Assembly (NCBI GenBank): GCA_013166835.1
Contig: JABLTI010000001.1
Coordinates: forward strand, 1-64,000
Direction of reading: 5' to 3'
Source of the DNA: Promethearchaeati archaeon
GTDB lineage: Archaea; Asgardarchaeota; Heimdallarchaeia; JABLTI01
Length of the DNA: 64,000 nt
Shown here: positions 18,856 through 28,582 of the stretch, in pieces
How positions within the stretch are numbered: the first letter of the stretch is position 1
How the letters are laid out: the number at the start of each line of letters is the position of its first letter
Notes under the pieces: generated by a model
The model's database searches: none
What the model saw: the letters and a program-made list of their open reading frames with translations, nothing else
Told to the model about the DNA's origin: nothing
Made by a program: the position numbers and the translations under genes

Positions 18856-20262
18856 ATGTCCAATGAATCTGTTCTTTTAGTTTATCCTCCTAGTCAATGG
18901 GGGTATATTGATCGTTTTTGTCAACCTTTAGGTCCTTTAACACTTGGGAGTATTTTGAGAGATGCAGGAATAAAAGTAAAGGTAATAGATCTTTCTGGTG
19001 AAGGTTGGACCCCACAACAGCTGTATGTACATATGAAAGAAGAAAATTACACACATGTTGGAGCTACTATTTTAACACCATTTAGAGACATTGGATACGG
19101 AATTCTAAAAGCTGCAAAAAAAATCAATCCTGATGTTGTTACTTTAGCTGGTGGACCTCACGTATCGTTCTTCAAAGAGAAGGTTCTAACTGAATATCCT
19201 GAACTTGATATTGCAGTTTCGGGTGAAGCAGATCTAGATATAGTTGATATTATTCAAAATCCTAAGAAGAAATTCTATGATCTTGGTTGTGTAGAAGACA
19301 TTGATGCTCTACCAATACCTGATAGAAGTCATGTAAGGCATATAGAATACAATGAATTAGCAGGAATCTACATGGATGATTCTGCCAGTATGAAGTGGAT
19401 AAGAGGTTGTCCTTGGAGAAAATGTCGATTCTGTAGTCGAAATGAATTAACATTAAAGCATCGTCGTAGAAGTCCTGAGAAAATTATCGAGGAAATTGCA
19501 ATCATCCAGCACGAATTGAAGTACAAGAACATCCTTGTTGTTGATGATAGCTTAGCATTAAACACGAAATTCTCTAAAAATATTCTCCGAATGAAAATCA
19601 AAGAAGATTTAGATATCCCATTCTGGGCTTTAGCACGAGTAGACCAAATTGACGAAGAAGCTTTTCAATTAATGAAAAGAGCGAATTGTAGTGGGTTACA
19701 AGTAGGTATTGAATCAATAGTCCCTAGAGTAATTGATATGTATAAAAAAGCTCCAGGCGATCCAAAAGAATGGTTCCACAAAGTTGATCGAGCTCTAGAA
19801 TTAGCAGACAAGTATGATATTATAATGATTGGTTCTTTCATTGTTGGTGGACCAACAGAAACAGCAAAAGAAATGCAAACTACTGTAGATTATTTGCGAA
19901 CTTCCAAGGTAGATATTGTCCAACCGTTTGCTTTCCAATATGTCATTGGATCTGAATTTTGGCATGAAGCAGTGGATAGTGGACAACTCAAACCAGATGA
20001 CATTTATGCTTATAATGATAAAAAGTATGGAACATCACCTTACACAGCGAAGGACTTATTTGATAAGGTCTTAGAAGCAGAGGATCTTATTAATTCACCA
20101 ATTCTCAATCCTGGAAGATATGTTCGATTAGTAGGGAAATTCGTCAAACAGAAGAAATGGCGAGTTATTTGGAAGAACATACTTCAATTACCTAAAATAA
20201 TTCAAGGATTATTATTGGAGCACCCATACGATATTGTTATCGAAGATGAATTGAATGCTTAA
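18856..20262 (+). CDS. B12-binding-domain radical SAM protein
   Basis: N-terminal cobalamin-binding-like region (VLLVYPPSQWG…PLGPLTLGSILRDAGI…GGPHVSF) and the cluster motif CPWRKCRFC. Confidence 0.88.
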   Translation: MSNESVLLVYPPSQWGYIDRFCQPLGPLTLGSILRDAGIKVKVIDLSGEGWTPQQLYVHMKEENYTHVGATILTPFRDIGYGILKAAKKINPDVVTLAGGPHVSFFKEKVLTEYPELDIAVSGEADLDIVDIIQNPKKKFYDLGCVEDIDALPIPDRSHVRHIEYNELAGIYMDDSASMKWIRGCPWRKCRFCSRNELTLKHRRRSPEKIIEEIAIIQHELKYKNILVVDDSLALNTKFSKNILRMKIKEDLDIPFWALARVDQIDEEAFQLMKRANCSGLQVGIESIVPRVIDMYKKAPGDPKEWFHKVDRALELADKYDIIMIGSFIVGGPTETAKEMQTTVDYLRTSKVDIVQPFAFQYVIGSEFWHEAVDSGQLKPDDIYAYNDKKYGTSPYTAKDLFDKVLEAEDLINSPILNPGRYVRLVGKFVKQKKWRVIWKNILQLPKIIQGLLLEHPYDIVIEDELNA

Positions 20263-20351
20263 TTCTTATAATCCATTCATTTTTCTTGGAATAGTTTTTA
20301 ATTGGAAGTAAATGATATTATTTTTGCTTATCATTAGAATGAGGATTTTCT

Positions 20352-21389
20352 ATGGAAGAAGGTAAACTCCCTCTTGATTTATTGGACAAGATACTTGATG
20401 ACATCGAAAAATTGCCGGATAGTGTTATCCAAGGCCCTCAAATTGGTGCAGATGTTGCAGTAATCGATTATCAGAAAGCCATTAAACAAGCACAGAAATT
20501 CTACAACAGCAAAGAAAAAGTTTACCTAGTCTACAAAACTGATCCAATAACCTTTCCAACTTCTGAGCCAGGAAAATATGCTGTAATAGTTAATGCGAAC
20601 GATGTTGTAACAAGTGGTGCGATTCCTTTTGGTTTTAATGCAACTATCATTCTTCCTGTTGGGAGCTCAGCTGATATTGTATTTAAAATCCAGAAAGGTA
20701 TTCAACAAGAATGTGATAAAAGGGAAATAATCGTTTTAGGTGGGCATACAGAATTCTCTTCATCTGTGAATACGCCAATCGTTTCTGGAGCTATGCTTGG
20801 CTTTGTTCCGAAGGATTACTATGTACCTCGAGAAATTACAGAGAATGATGTTATGCTTTGTATAGGGTGGTGTGCAAAAGAAGGAATGGGAATAATTGCT
20901 AATGAAGGATATGAACAACTAAGTGAGCTTCTAGGTCCATCAACTATTGATAAATTATTGAAACTTGGAGATGATATCTCTATAGTTGATATTGCTCTAA
21001 AAATAAACAAGGAAAATAAACCAAGTCTTATGCATGATGCCACTGAGGGTGGGGTTTTAGGAGCTGCTTATGAAACAATTTCACCAATGGATTTTGGACT
21101 TGAACTTTACACTGAGAAGTTTCCTTTCACAAAAGAAACAATGGATGTTTGTCACTTATTGGAAGTTGATCCTCTAAAAATCATATCTTCTGGAACTCTC
21201 CTGCTAATAACTTCTGAATCTAAAGCAGAAAAAATTATGAAAAACTCAACGAAAGAAATCTCAATAGAAATAATTGGAAATATTTGTTCTAAAGAAAACG
21301 GTATCACTCTAGATGGTGAAATAATTCCTCCGCCTGGACCAGATGCCATTATAGATGCTTTAAGAAAATTAGAAGAAGGTAGTTTGTGA
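20352..21389 (+). CDS. AIR synthase-related protein (PurM/HypE/ThiL fold)
   Basis: GADVAVIDY, VIVNANDVVTSGAIPFGFNATIILP, MHDATEGGVLGAAYE, ISSGTLLL motifs. No HypE C-terminal Cys tail. Confidence 0.8.
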   Translation: MEEGKLPLDLLDKILDDIEKLPDSVIQGPQIGADVAVIDYQKAIKQAQKFYNSKEKVYLVYKTDPITFPTSEPGKYAVIVNANDVVTSGAIPFGFNATIILPVGSSADIVFKIQKGIQQECDKREIIVLGGHTEFSSSVNTPIVSGAMLGFVPKDYYVPREITENDVMLCIGWCAKEGMGIIANEGYEQLSELLGPSTIDKLLKLGDDISIVDIALKINKENKPSLMHDATEGGVLGAAYETISPMDFGLELYTEKFPFTKETMDVCHLLEVDPLKIISSGTLLLITSESKAEKIMKNSTKEISIEIIGNICSKENGITLDGEIIPPPGPDAIIDALRKLEEGSL

Positions 21390-21400
21390 AAAACTACCAT

Positions 21401-22621
21401 TCATTTTTCATCCAATAATCGTTTTTGTCCTTCAAGTTTCTGAATTTCAGTGATATCTTGAGAGACTTCTAAACAACCAAGGTATTTGCCTTCTTTACTA
21501 CGTACAGCGAAGTAACGAATGTGAATCATTAGACCTTTGAGATTGATCCAGAATTCTGCAACATCACGTTTTTTCTTTCGGAAATCATCAAGAATTTTCT
21601 TAACGACATGTATGCTTTTTTCTGGGTGACAGAGATGCACGTCACGGCCAATAACAGCCTTTGTTCTTAGGAAAATTCGTTCTTCTCCTTTACTGAAGAA
21701 AACTACTTTATCATTTTCATCAACAAAAGTCATGTCTACTGGGATACTATTGATGATTGGTTCAATGAATTCAATTGGTACAGGACCGGTTTCAAATTCA
21801 ATAACACCTGCTTTTAGGTCTTCCTTTGGCTTAGCTTCATCTGCTTTAACACCAAATGGTTGCTGTGAATCTTCAGGTGTGAAACAGCAATAACCTATTT
21901 CATCGAACTCTTTGCGAACAGTCACCCATTCATCTTGAGTTAACAACCTCAGTGATGCTGGAAAGAGAATATTGTTTTCTTTAAAGAAATGTGTTCCAAG
22001 CAAATTTGCTAATGAACCTACAGTTTTCAGAAGTGCTTCTTTGAATACAGGGAATTTCATCGATTTTTTATCTACTGCTTCTATTACGTCATACAGATTC
22101 TTTTCTAAAGCTCTGATTTTGTCGTGATCTATCCACATTTGTGCGGGTGGTTCTGTTAATCCATGTTTTTCGATATATGGGAAAAGAACATTTTCTTCTC
22201 TTAAGTAATGCTTTATAGCCTCTTGAAAGTGATGAGCAATGTCTTTTATTACCTTCATTTCTTCATCAATATCATCAAAATCTTTCTTTGAAGCTGCCTT
22301 AGTGGCAACCTTGTTTAATTTCTCAACGAATCCTAAAACCATCCGATGCTCTTCCATCAAAATATTGACAGGATGACCCACGGGAACTAGTACTTTTTCT
22401 TCCCCGAGTTTTTCCTTGAAAACAGCAAGATGAACATCACACAATTTGTTGAGCTTTTCTCTTGGCATACCATCTTTAACTAATTCTTCTTCGGCTTTTG
22501 CCAATTCATCTGGACCGGTATCGCTGATTATACCTTTGAAATCCTCTTTAGCTTTATCAGGATCATATCCATCATCTAATTTTGTAATAAGTTCTTTCAG
22601 TTTTTCCTTTTTCGTACCCAA
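21401..22621 (-). CDS. DUF438 / hemerythrin / PAS-domain protein
   Basis: Hemerythrin-like HHFQEAIKHYLREENVLFPYIEKHG and LGTHFFKENNILFP. C-terminal PAS with LCHPEKSIHVVKKILDDFRKKKRDVAEFWINLKG. Confidence 0.8.
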   Translation of the reverse strand: MGTKKEKLKELITKLDDGYDPDKAKEDFKGIISDTGPDELAKAEEELVKDGMPREKLNKLCDVHLAVFKEKLGEEKVLVPVGHPVNILMEEHRMVLGFVEKLNKVATKAASKKDFDDIDEEMKVIKDIAHHFQEAIKHYLREENVLFPYIEKHGLTEPPAQMWIDHDKIRALEKNLYDVIEAVDKKSMKFPVFKEALLKTVGSLANLLGTHFFKENNILFPASLRLLTQDEWVTVRKEFDEIGYCCFTPEDSQQPFGVKADEAKPKEDLKAGVIEFETGPVPIEFIEPIINSIPVDMTFVDENDKVVFFSKGEERIFLRTKAVIGRDVHLCHPEKSIHVVKKILDDFRKKKRDVAEFWINLKGLMIHIRYFAVRSKEGKYLGCLEVSQDITEIQKLEGQKRLLDEK

Positions 22622-22823
22622 TTTTGAACCTCCATAATCGGGACTAATAAAACATTCACTTCGAATCCATTAAATCCTAGTGATTTATATTGTAAATTAC
22701 TGAAATGAGTTGCTACTCGTAATTGAGTTAATGACAGTAGTTTTATAATATTATCGGAAAAAATCGTTTTTACAGTAAAACTCAAAATATGATAGAGTTC
22801 ATACATCAACTACCTTCTGGAGT

Positions 22824-23813
22824 ATGGAAAGGATGACTACTGAGCTTTTAATAAATCAAATAAAAAAGCAGATTCCTAATGCTTATCTTAATACTGACTT
22901 GAAAGGTTATGGCGCCCGTAAAAGTGGCAAAGTTCGAGATTTATACACTATAGATGATAAAATTATGATTGTAACAACAGATAGAATATCTGCTTTTGAT
23001 GTAGTTCTAACACAAGGAATACCTTACAAAGGACAAGCATTGAATCAAACATCTGAATTTTGGTTTGATGCTACCAGGAAAATCATGAACAATCATATTG
23101 TTGCAGTTCCAGATCCAAATATAATGATTGCTCAACATTGTGAACCAATTGAAGTAGAAGTTGTTATTAGAGGATATATCACAGGTTCTGCTTGGAGGAG
23201 ATTCAAGTACCTCAAAGAGAATAATAAAACATTAGTTATCTCTGGGATTGAATTTTCATCTGATTTAAGAAAGGATGAAAAATTACCTGAACCAGTTTTT
23301 ACACCTACCACAAAAGCACAAGAAGGACATGACGAAGAAATTACTCCAAAAGAATTAATCTCTCGAGGAATCGTAACTAAAGATATTTTAGATCAATTAA
23401 CTGAAGCAGCATTCAAACTATATGCTAGTGGAAATGAAGTTGTAAGCAAAAGTGGCGGTATTTTGGTAGATACAAAATACGAGTTTGGTTTGAATCCAGA
23501 AGGTGAAGTTGTTCTTATTGATGAAGTTCATACAGCGGATTCTTCTCGCTTTTGGTTGAAAGATCAATATGAAGAATCATTCGAGAAAAACTTAAAACAA
23601 AAAGGACTTGACAAGGAATATGTTCGCAGTTGGTTAAGGGATAATGGTTTTACTGGCGATGGTGTTGTTCCTGATTTACCAGATGATGTAATTATCAATG
23701 CTTCATTGAACGTTATCAAAGCTTATGAATTAATAACTGCTCAGAAATTCAAACCAGCTGAAGAATATGCTTCAAATGATCGTTTAATGTCCAACTTAAT
23801 GAAATATAGTTAA
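22824..23813 (+). CDS. purC: phosphoribosylaminoimidazole-succinocarboxamide synthase
   Basis: GKVRDLYTIDDKIMIVTTDRISAFDVVL, RGYITGSAWRRF, PTTKAQEGHDEEIT, LIDEVHTADSSRFW. Confidence 0.95.
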   Translation: MERMTTELLINQIKKQIPNAYLNTDLKGYGARKSGKVRDLYTIDDKIMIVTTDRISAFDVVLTQGIPYKGQALNQTSEFWFDATRKIMNNHIVAVPDPNIMIAQHCEPIEVEVVIRGYITGSAWRRFKYLKENNKTLVISGIEFSSDLRKDEKLPEPVFTPTTKAQEGHDEEITPKELISRGIVTKDILDQLTEAAFKLYASGNEVVSKSGGILVDTKYEFGLNPEGEVVLIDEVHTADSSRFWLKDQYEESFEKNLKQKGLDKEYVRSWLRDNGFTGDGVVPDLPDDVIINASLNVIKAYELITAQKFKPAEEYASNDRLMSNLMKYS

Positions 23814-23868
23814 AAGTAAATACTGTAAATCGAGTAATTTTAAAGAGATAAGAGGAGTATGGAACAAA

Positions 23869-25806
23869 ATGGGTTATGCATTACAGAAATTTAAACAACT
23901 ATCTAATAAGCAAATTAGTATAATATTTGCTATTATTGTTGTAGTTGTATCTGTACTCTTGCGTTTTCCTGCATTTTATGATTTAGCTAACACTGATGTA
24001 TGGTATCTTATATGGGAGAGCAGATTGATCTTTGATGAAAGACATCTAGAGTTAATCATGCATCCATTCAGTATAATAAGTTTGTATCCCTATTCTCCTT
24101 ATCCCTTTGGTTCTTTATTGCTCTACAAATTTTTCGATATCATCAGTTTCAAAAATGTCTTTGTTGGGGTATTACTCTTCAATATCTCCTTGATTTCCCT
24201 AACTACATTATCTTCTTTTTATTTCTTCAAAAAAATTTTCAAAAAGAATGATTCAGTGGATAATCTTGGATTAACTCAAGAAAATATAATGGCTTTAATT
24301 GGTAGTTTGTTATACGTTAATTTTCCTTATCTGATTTATTTCAGTTACAATTTTGCATCTGCTAGGTTTCCCATGATGGCCGTTCTTCCGCTTTTCTATC
24401 TTTTTGCTCTGGATACTATAAGAAAAAGAAGTGTTATTTCCTTCTTAAAATGCTCGATTATGTATGTTGTAATGTTATTCTTTCATCGAATGAGTGAACC
24501 ATTATTATTGCTAATAATCATTTTAGGTGTTTACTTAATTTTCTTTAAATTTCTTGCAAATAAATTAAAAATCAATGAAAGAATTCCAAAGCTGAAAAAT
24601 ATTCTTTCCAAATATTTCATTGTTTTCTTGCTTGGTTCATTTGCTATAGCAGTAGTCATTAGTTTTCTAATTGATGCTTATTCAGGAATAAGAATTCTAA
24701 GCACTGGAGAGGGATGGTTGCAATTCCTGGCTCATTTGAATCTAATTTTTGGAGGTATTTTCTTTGAAGGTTGGGGTCCAATGATAATTTTATCCTTATT
24801 GTGCATAATTTTCATTAATTCGAAAAATATCATTAAGGACAACTTCTATTACAATATTTTATTATTAATATTATTCCAGATTCCACTTCTGATATTAATT
24901 TCAAATCATTACATTATATATTTCATGTGTATTACCCCAATTCTCTTGATATTACTATATTTGAAGAATTTCTTATTCGAAAAAGAAAATTACAAACCAA
25001 TATATGGAGCAATTGCTCTCATTGGTTTTGGATTGTTAAATGTAATTGGTATAATCTTAATATACAAAGTTAGATCTAATTATCACTATGCTTACATAAT
25101 CATAGGAACAATTGTTTTATTATTGGGTTTTGGGTTCCTTATTGCATTACTTATTGAAAAACAGAATCAAAACCATCAAAAAGAAAGTAAAAAACTGAAT
25201 ACATTTATCAAAGGAACTTTAAAAGCAATTCCAATTATTTTAACTCTCAGTATTCTGTTTTATTCCCGGTTCTATATAGATTTAAAAACTATTCACAAAC
25301 CACAAGAATATCCTGATTTTTATTCCAGCATCACCCTAACTGATGAAGAACAAGAAATAGCGGATTTTCTTTCTCTCTATCCTGAATCATTATTTGGCTG
25401 CAGCCAAAGATTAGTAGCTATAAGATTATCTGTTCTTTCAGGATGTTTCTATCTAGCAGATACTCATGGTTTAGCATTATTAATATCTGGTTACTATAAT
25501 GTCTCTGAAATAAAGGAGAATTCATCATTTAATCCCTCATATGGAGGTTGGGATTTTTCATTATATACTACAACAGATTATCCTACTGGTCGAGATATCT
25601 TTATTAATCTTGTACAAATGGAAGCTAATGCTACTTCTTTAGCAATAATTAATGACATTAATCTCTCATTCTTTGTAACATTAAAGAATAGTTCATACGT
25701 TGAAATAAGAATGATTGAATTCATTGATTCTCCTTTTGTACAAGATATTGATACTATTGCTTCATTAGCTCTAGAAACAGAGCATTATTTCCTTTGGGAA
25801 TTCTAG
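23869..25806 (+). CDS. multi-TM membrane protein, possibly GT-C-type glycosyltransferase
   Basis: Many TM helices; first-loop acidic motif NTDVWYLIWESR; lies beside glycosyltransferase genes. Confidence 0.5.
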   Translation: MGYALQKFKQLSNKQISIIFAIIVVVVSVLLRFPAFYDLANTDVWYLIWESRLIFDERHLELIMHPFSIISLYPYSPYPFGSLLLYKFFDIISFKNVFVGVLLFNISLISLTTLSSFYFFKKIFKKNDSVDNLGLTQENIMALIGSLLYVNFPYLIYFSYNFASARFPMMAVLPLFYLFALDTIRKRSVISFLKCSIMYVVMLFFHRMSEPLLLLIIILGVYLIFFKFLANKLKINERIPKLKNILSKYFIVFLLGSFAIAVVISFLIDAYSGIRILSTGEGWLQFLAHLNLIFGGIFFEGWGPMIILSLLCIIFINSKNIIKDNFYYNILLLILFQIPLLILISNHYIIYFMCITPILLILLYLKNFLFEKENYKPIYGAIALIGFGLLNVIGIILIYKVRSNYHYAYIIIGTIVLLLGFGFLIALLIEKQNQNHQKESKKLNTFIKGTLKAIPIILTLSILFYSRFYIDLKTIHKPQEYPDFYSSITLTDEEQEIADFLSLYPESLFGCSQRLVAIRLSVLSGCFYLADTHGLALLISGYYNVSEIKENSSFNPSYGGWDFSLYTTTDYPTGRDIFINLVQMEANATSLAIINDINLSFFVTLKNSSYVEIRMIEFIDSPFVQDIDTIASLALETEHYFLWEF

Positions 25807-25893
25807 TGTATAATTAAAAGGGATTCCTTAAGTAGATAAATTACATTAATATAATATATTCAAAATCATCAAGCAATTACCTACCATTATTAA

Positions 25894-27081
25894 GTGAGAC
25901 TTGGTTTTATGTCAACAAAATCCCTCAAAGACAAAACATTACTTGTTATTACACCTGGTTTTCCAGATGAAAACAACAAGAGTATTATGGGGATTTTTGT
26001 AAAAGATCAAGTAAATGCCCTAAGAAGTGAATTCAAAGAAATTTATGTTATTGCTCCTATTTTTAGCACGTTAAAATTATCCTCTCGAGAGCGTTATTGC
26101 CAAAATTATACTTATGAGAATGTTTCTGTTTTTTATCCGAGAAGTTTTTACTTTCCACTTATCTATACATTAGGAAAAAAAATAGATAATCGATTACAGG
26201 CTGTTCTTAATACAATTGAAAGAAACAACCTAAGTTTTGATCTAATACATGCTCATTTCACTTGGCCATCAGGTTATATCAGCCAACAATTAAAAGAGAA
26301 ATTCAATACTCCTTATATTCTGACTGTACACGAAAATCGCAAATGGTTTCAGAAAGAGCTTGACAAGGAATATACAGAATTTACCAATGCTTGGAAGAAT
26401 GCTGACATAATTCTGAGAGTGAATATGAAGGATTATGAATCTCTGAAAAAATATAATCCCGGAGTTTATTATCAACCCAATAGTGTTGGTGGAATGTTTG
26501 AATTCGCAGAAAAAATACCTGTAAGAAAACAAATTGGGTTGCAAGAAGATGCGAAGATTATTTTTGCTTTTGGCAATCACTTAAAATCCAAAGGTTTTCA
26601 TGATTTGATTAATGCAATGAAGATACTTTTGGAATCCGGGAATAAAACGATCCAATGTTACATTGGTGGTTCAGGTTTTTACTCGAGTGAAATGCGAAGA
26701 TTAATTCGCAAACATAATCTCTCAGACAATGTGAGACTGATAGGTCCTATCAATAGAAATGATATTGTTAATTGGTTTAACGCTGCTGATTTCTATGTTA
26801 TGCCAAGTCATCACGAAAGTTTTGGAATAACTGTAATTGAAGCCTTATCAAGTGGGACACCAGTAATTACTACTTACAATGGGGCTAGTGAGTTTATAAT
26901 TGAAAACGAAAATTTGGGTTTGCTTGTAAATCCAAAATCCCCAAAGAAACTTGCAGAAGCAATTGAAGAAGCGTTTCAAAGAAAATGGGATAGTAAGTTT
27001 ATTACAAAGTTTGCTGCTAAATACTCAGAAAAAGCATTTTGCAAAAGCTTAACGAATTACTTTGGGAAGATAGTGAAATGA
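25894..27081 (+). CDS. glycosyltransferase family 4 protein (start GTG 25894 or ATG 25909)
   Basis: LIHAHFTWPSG, GNHLKSKGFHDLI, MPSHHESFGITVIEALSSGTPVITTYNGASEFI. Confidence 0.9.
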   Translation: MRLGFMSTKSLKDKTLLVITPGFPDENNKSIMGIFVKDQVNALRSEFKEIYVIAPIFSTLKLSSRERYCQNYTYENVSVFYPRSFYFPLIYTLGKKIDNRLQAVLNTIERNNLSFDLIHAHFTWPSGYISQQLKEKFNTPYILTVHENRKWFQKELDKEYTEFTNAWKNADIILRVNMKDYESLKKYNPGVYYQPNSVGGMFEFAEKIPVRKQIGLQEDAKIIFAFGNHLKSKGFHDLINAMKILLESGNKTIQCYIGGSGFYSSEMRRLIRKHNLSDNVRLIGPINRNDIVNWFNAADFYVMPSHHESFGITVIEALSSGTPVITTYNGASEFIIENENLGLLVNPKSPKKLAEAIEEAFQRKWDSKFITKFAAKYSEKAFCKSLTNYFGKIVK

Positions 27082-28577
27082 AACAATTGAGCAAGAATAT
27101 TGGTAGTAATTTCCTTTTTTCATTCATTGTGATTTTGATCATAGGATTAGTGAATATCGGTTTCCCACTATTAATTGGTTTGTTGTATAGTGCAGAAACA
27201 ATGGGTAATTTCTCAGTTCTATTCAACTGGGCGTTTTTCTTAGCAATACCTATTGCTAATGGGATTGCCCCTGCCATCTCAAGATTTATCGCAGCGAAAA
27301 CTGGAGATGAAACTCCGCAAATAAATAAAATCGGAGGAAAAATTACTATTTTTTACTTGCTCATGGCTATTGTGATTTTTCCTCTCATTGGTGTATTTGT
27401 TTTCCAACTTGATATTTTCGATTTACTAATTGTAATCTCAATGTTAATTGTAATAATTCTTCATTATTTGTTTAGGTATTCTCTTCAGGGTCAAGAGAGG
27501 TTTTCTCGTCTCTTCAAATTTGAAATAATTTCTTTTGCAATTTTCTTACCATTTATGATTATTTTTGGTGTTCTTCCAAACGTCTTAGGATGGACTGGAC
27601 TTTCCGGTTTTCATTGGTTGTTTTTCCCTGTTATTGTTTATCACTTAGCTTTTGATATATTGTATCTCTTCTCAGAAACCAAGATGATGGATTTAAAGAA
27701 ATTCTTTTCTTTTCCAGAGATTACCAAAAAAATACTTCTTTATGCATTTTTCGTTGGAATTGGAAGTCTCTTTAGTCTTGGAGTTTCCCAATTTCAAATT
27801 ATAATCTCAGACAAATACTTGACTGAATTCCGTGTCGGAGTTTTAGGTTTCTGGGATTCTGCAATAAAACCTATTTCTCTGATTTCAGTTGCGATTGGAG
27901 CAATGACGATACCACGGATTACCAATTTACAAAAATCAAAAGAAGAACACGATGTATCATTTGTTAATAGAATTAATTATGGTTTAACATTGCTAATATT
28001 GCCTATCTTTGGTTTGATTTTCTTAATTATTGCGGGTTATCCCAATTTATTTGATCACTTAGGATTAACGAAATACCAAACCGCTATTTATTGGATAATT
28101 CCTATTTTCCTTTGTTTTCAGGTAGTGAACAATCTAATAGCAACGCCGACCATATCTTACTACTCTTCCTCAGAAAGGAAAGTTATAATCAATCCCATTA
28201 TCTCTTTTGCTTATTCACTTGTTGTTATTGTTTCCTGGATTATTCTTGTTCCTAGATGGGATATCTGGGGATTTGTTAGTGGCATAGCTATTGGCAGTTT
28301 GGTTTTCTCCTTAGCAATACAAATAACGGCACTTATTATAACAAAAAGAAAAATCGGCATGCATGTATTTCTTATGTTAGCATTCTATGTTTTAGGAGGA
28401 GTCTCACTAATACTACTAAATTATATGTCAAACATTGTTTTACTAGTTCTTTGGTCTTGCATTACCATTTCGTCAGTGATCCTAGGAATTCTTCTCATAA
28501 TTAAGGTCTTAAAAAATAGAGACTACTCCATAACATATGAGGAGCAAGCTACAACAACAGCTGAAACTAGTAACTAA
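27078..28577 (+). CDS. polysaccharide flippase / Wzx-MATE-like membrane protein
   Basis: About 12 TM segments, N-terminus GSNFLFSFIVILIIGLVNIGFPLLIGLLYSAETMGNFSV. ATG at 27078 overlaps the upstream TGA (ATGA). Confidence 0.8.
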   Translation: MKQLSKNIGSNFLFSFIVILIIGLVNIGFPLLIGLLYSAETMGNFSVLFNWAFFLAIPIANGIAPAISRFIAAKTGDETPQINKIGGKITIFYLLMAIVIFPLIGVFVFQLDIFDLLIVISMLIVIILHYLFRYSLQGQERFSRLFKFEIISFAIFLPFMIIFGVLPNVLGWTGLSGFHWLFFPVIVYHLAFDILYLFSETKMMDLKKFFSFPEITKKILLYAFFVGIGSLFSLGVSQFQIIISDKYLTEFRVGVLGFWDSAIKPISLISVAIGAMTIPRITNLQKSKEEHDVSFVNRINYGLTLLILPIFGLIFLIIAGYPNLFDHLGLTKYQTAIYWIIPIFLCFQVVNNLIATPTISYYSSSERKVIINPIISFAYSLVVIVSWIILVPRWDIWGFVSGIAIGSLVFSLAIQITALIITKRKIGMHVFLMLAFYVLGGVSLILLNYMSNIVLLVLWSCITISSVILGILLIIKVLKNRDYSITYEEQATTTAETSN

Positions 28578-28582
28578 CAGAA

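Noticed and set aside
22660-22700. TTCGAATCC-like segment considered as a tRNA T-arm
   Set aside because: No acceptor, D or anticodon stems can be formed around it. I found no tRNA in the window.
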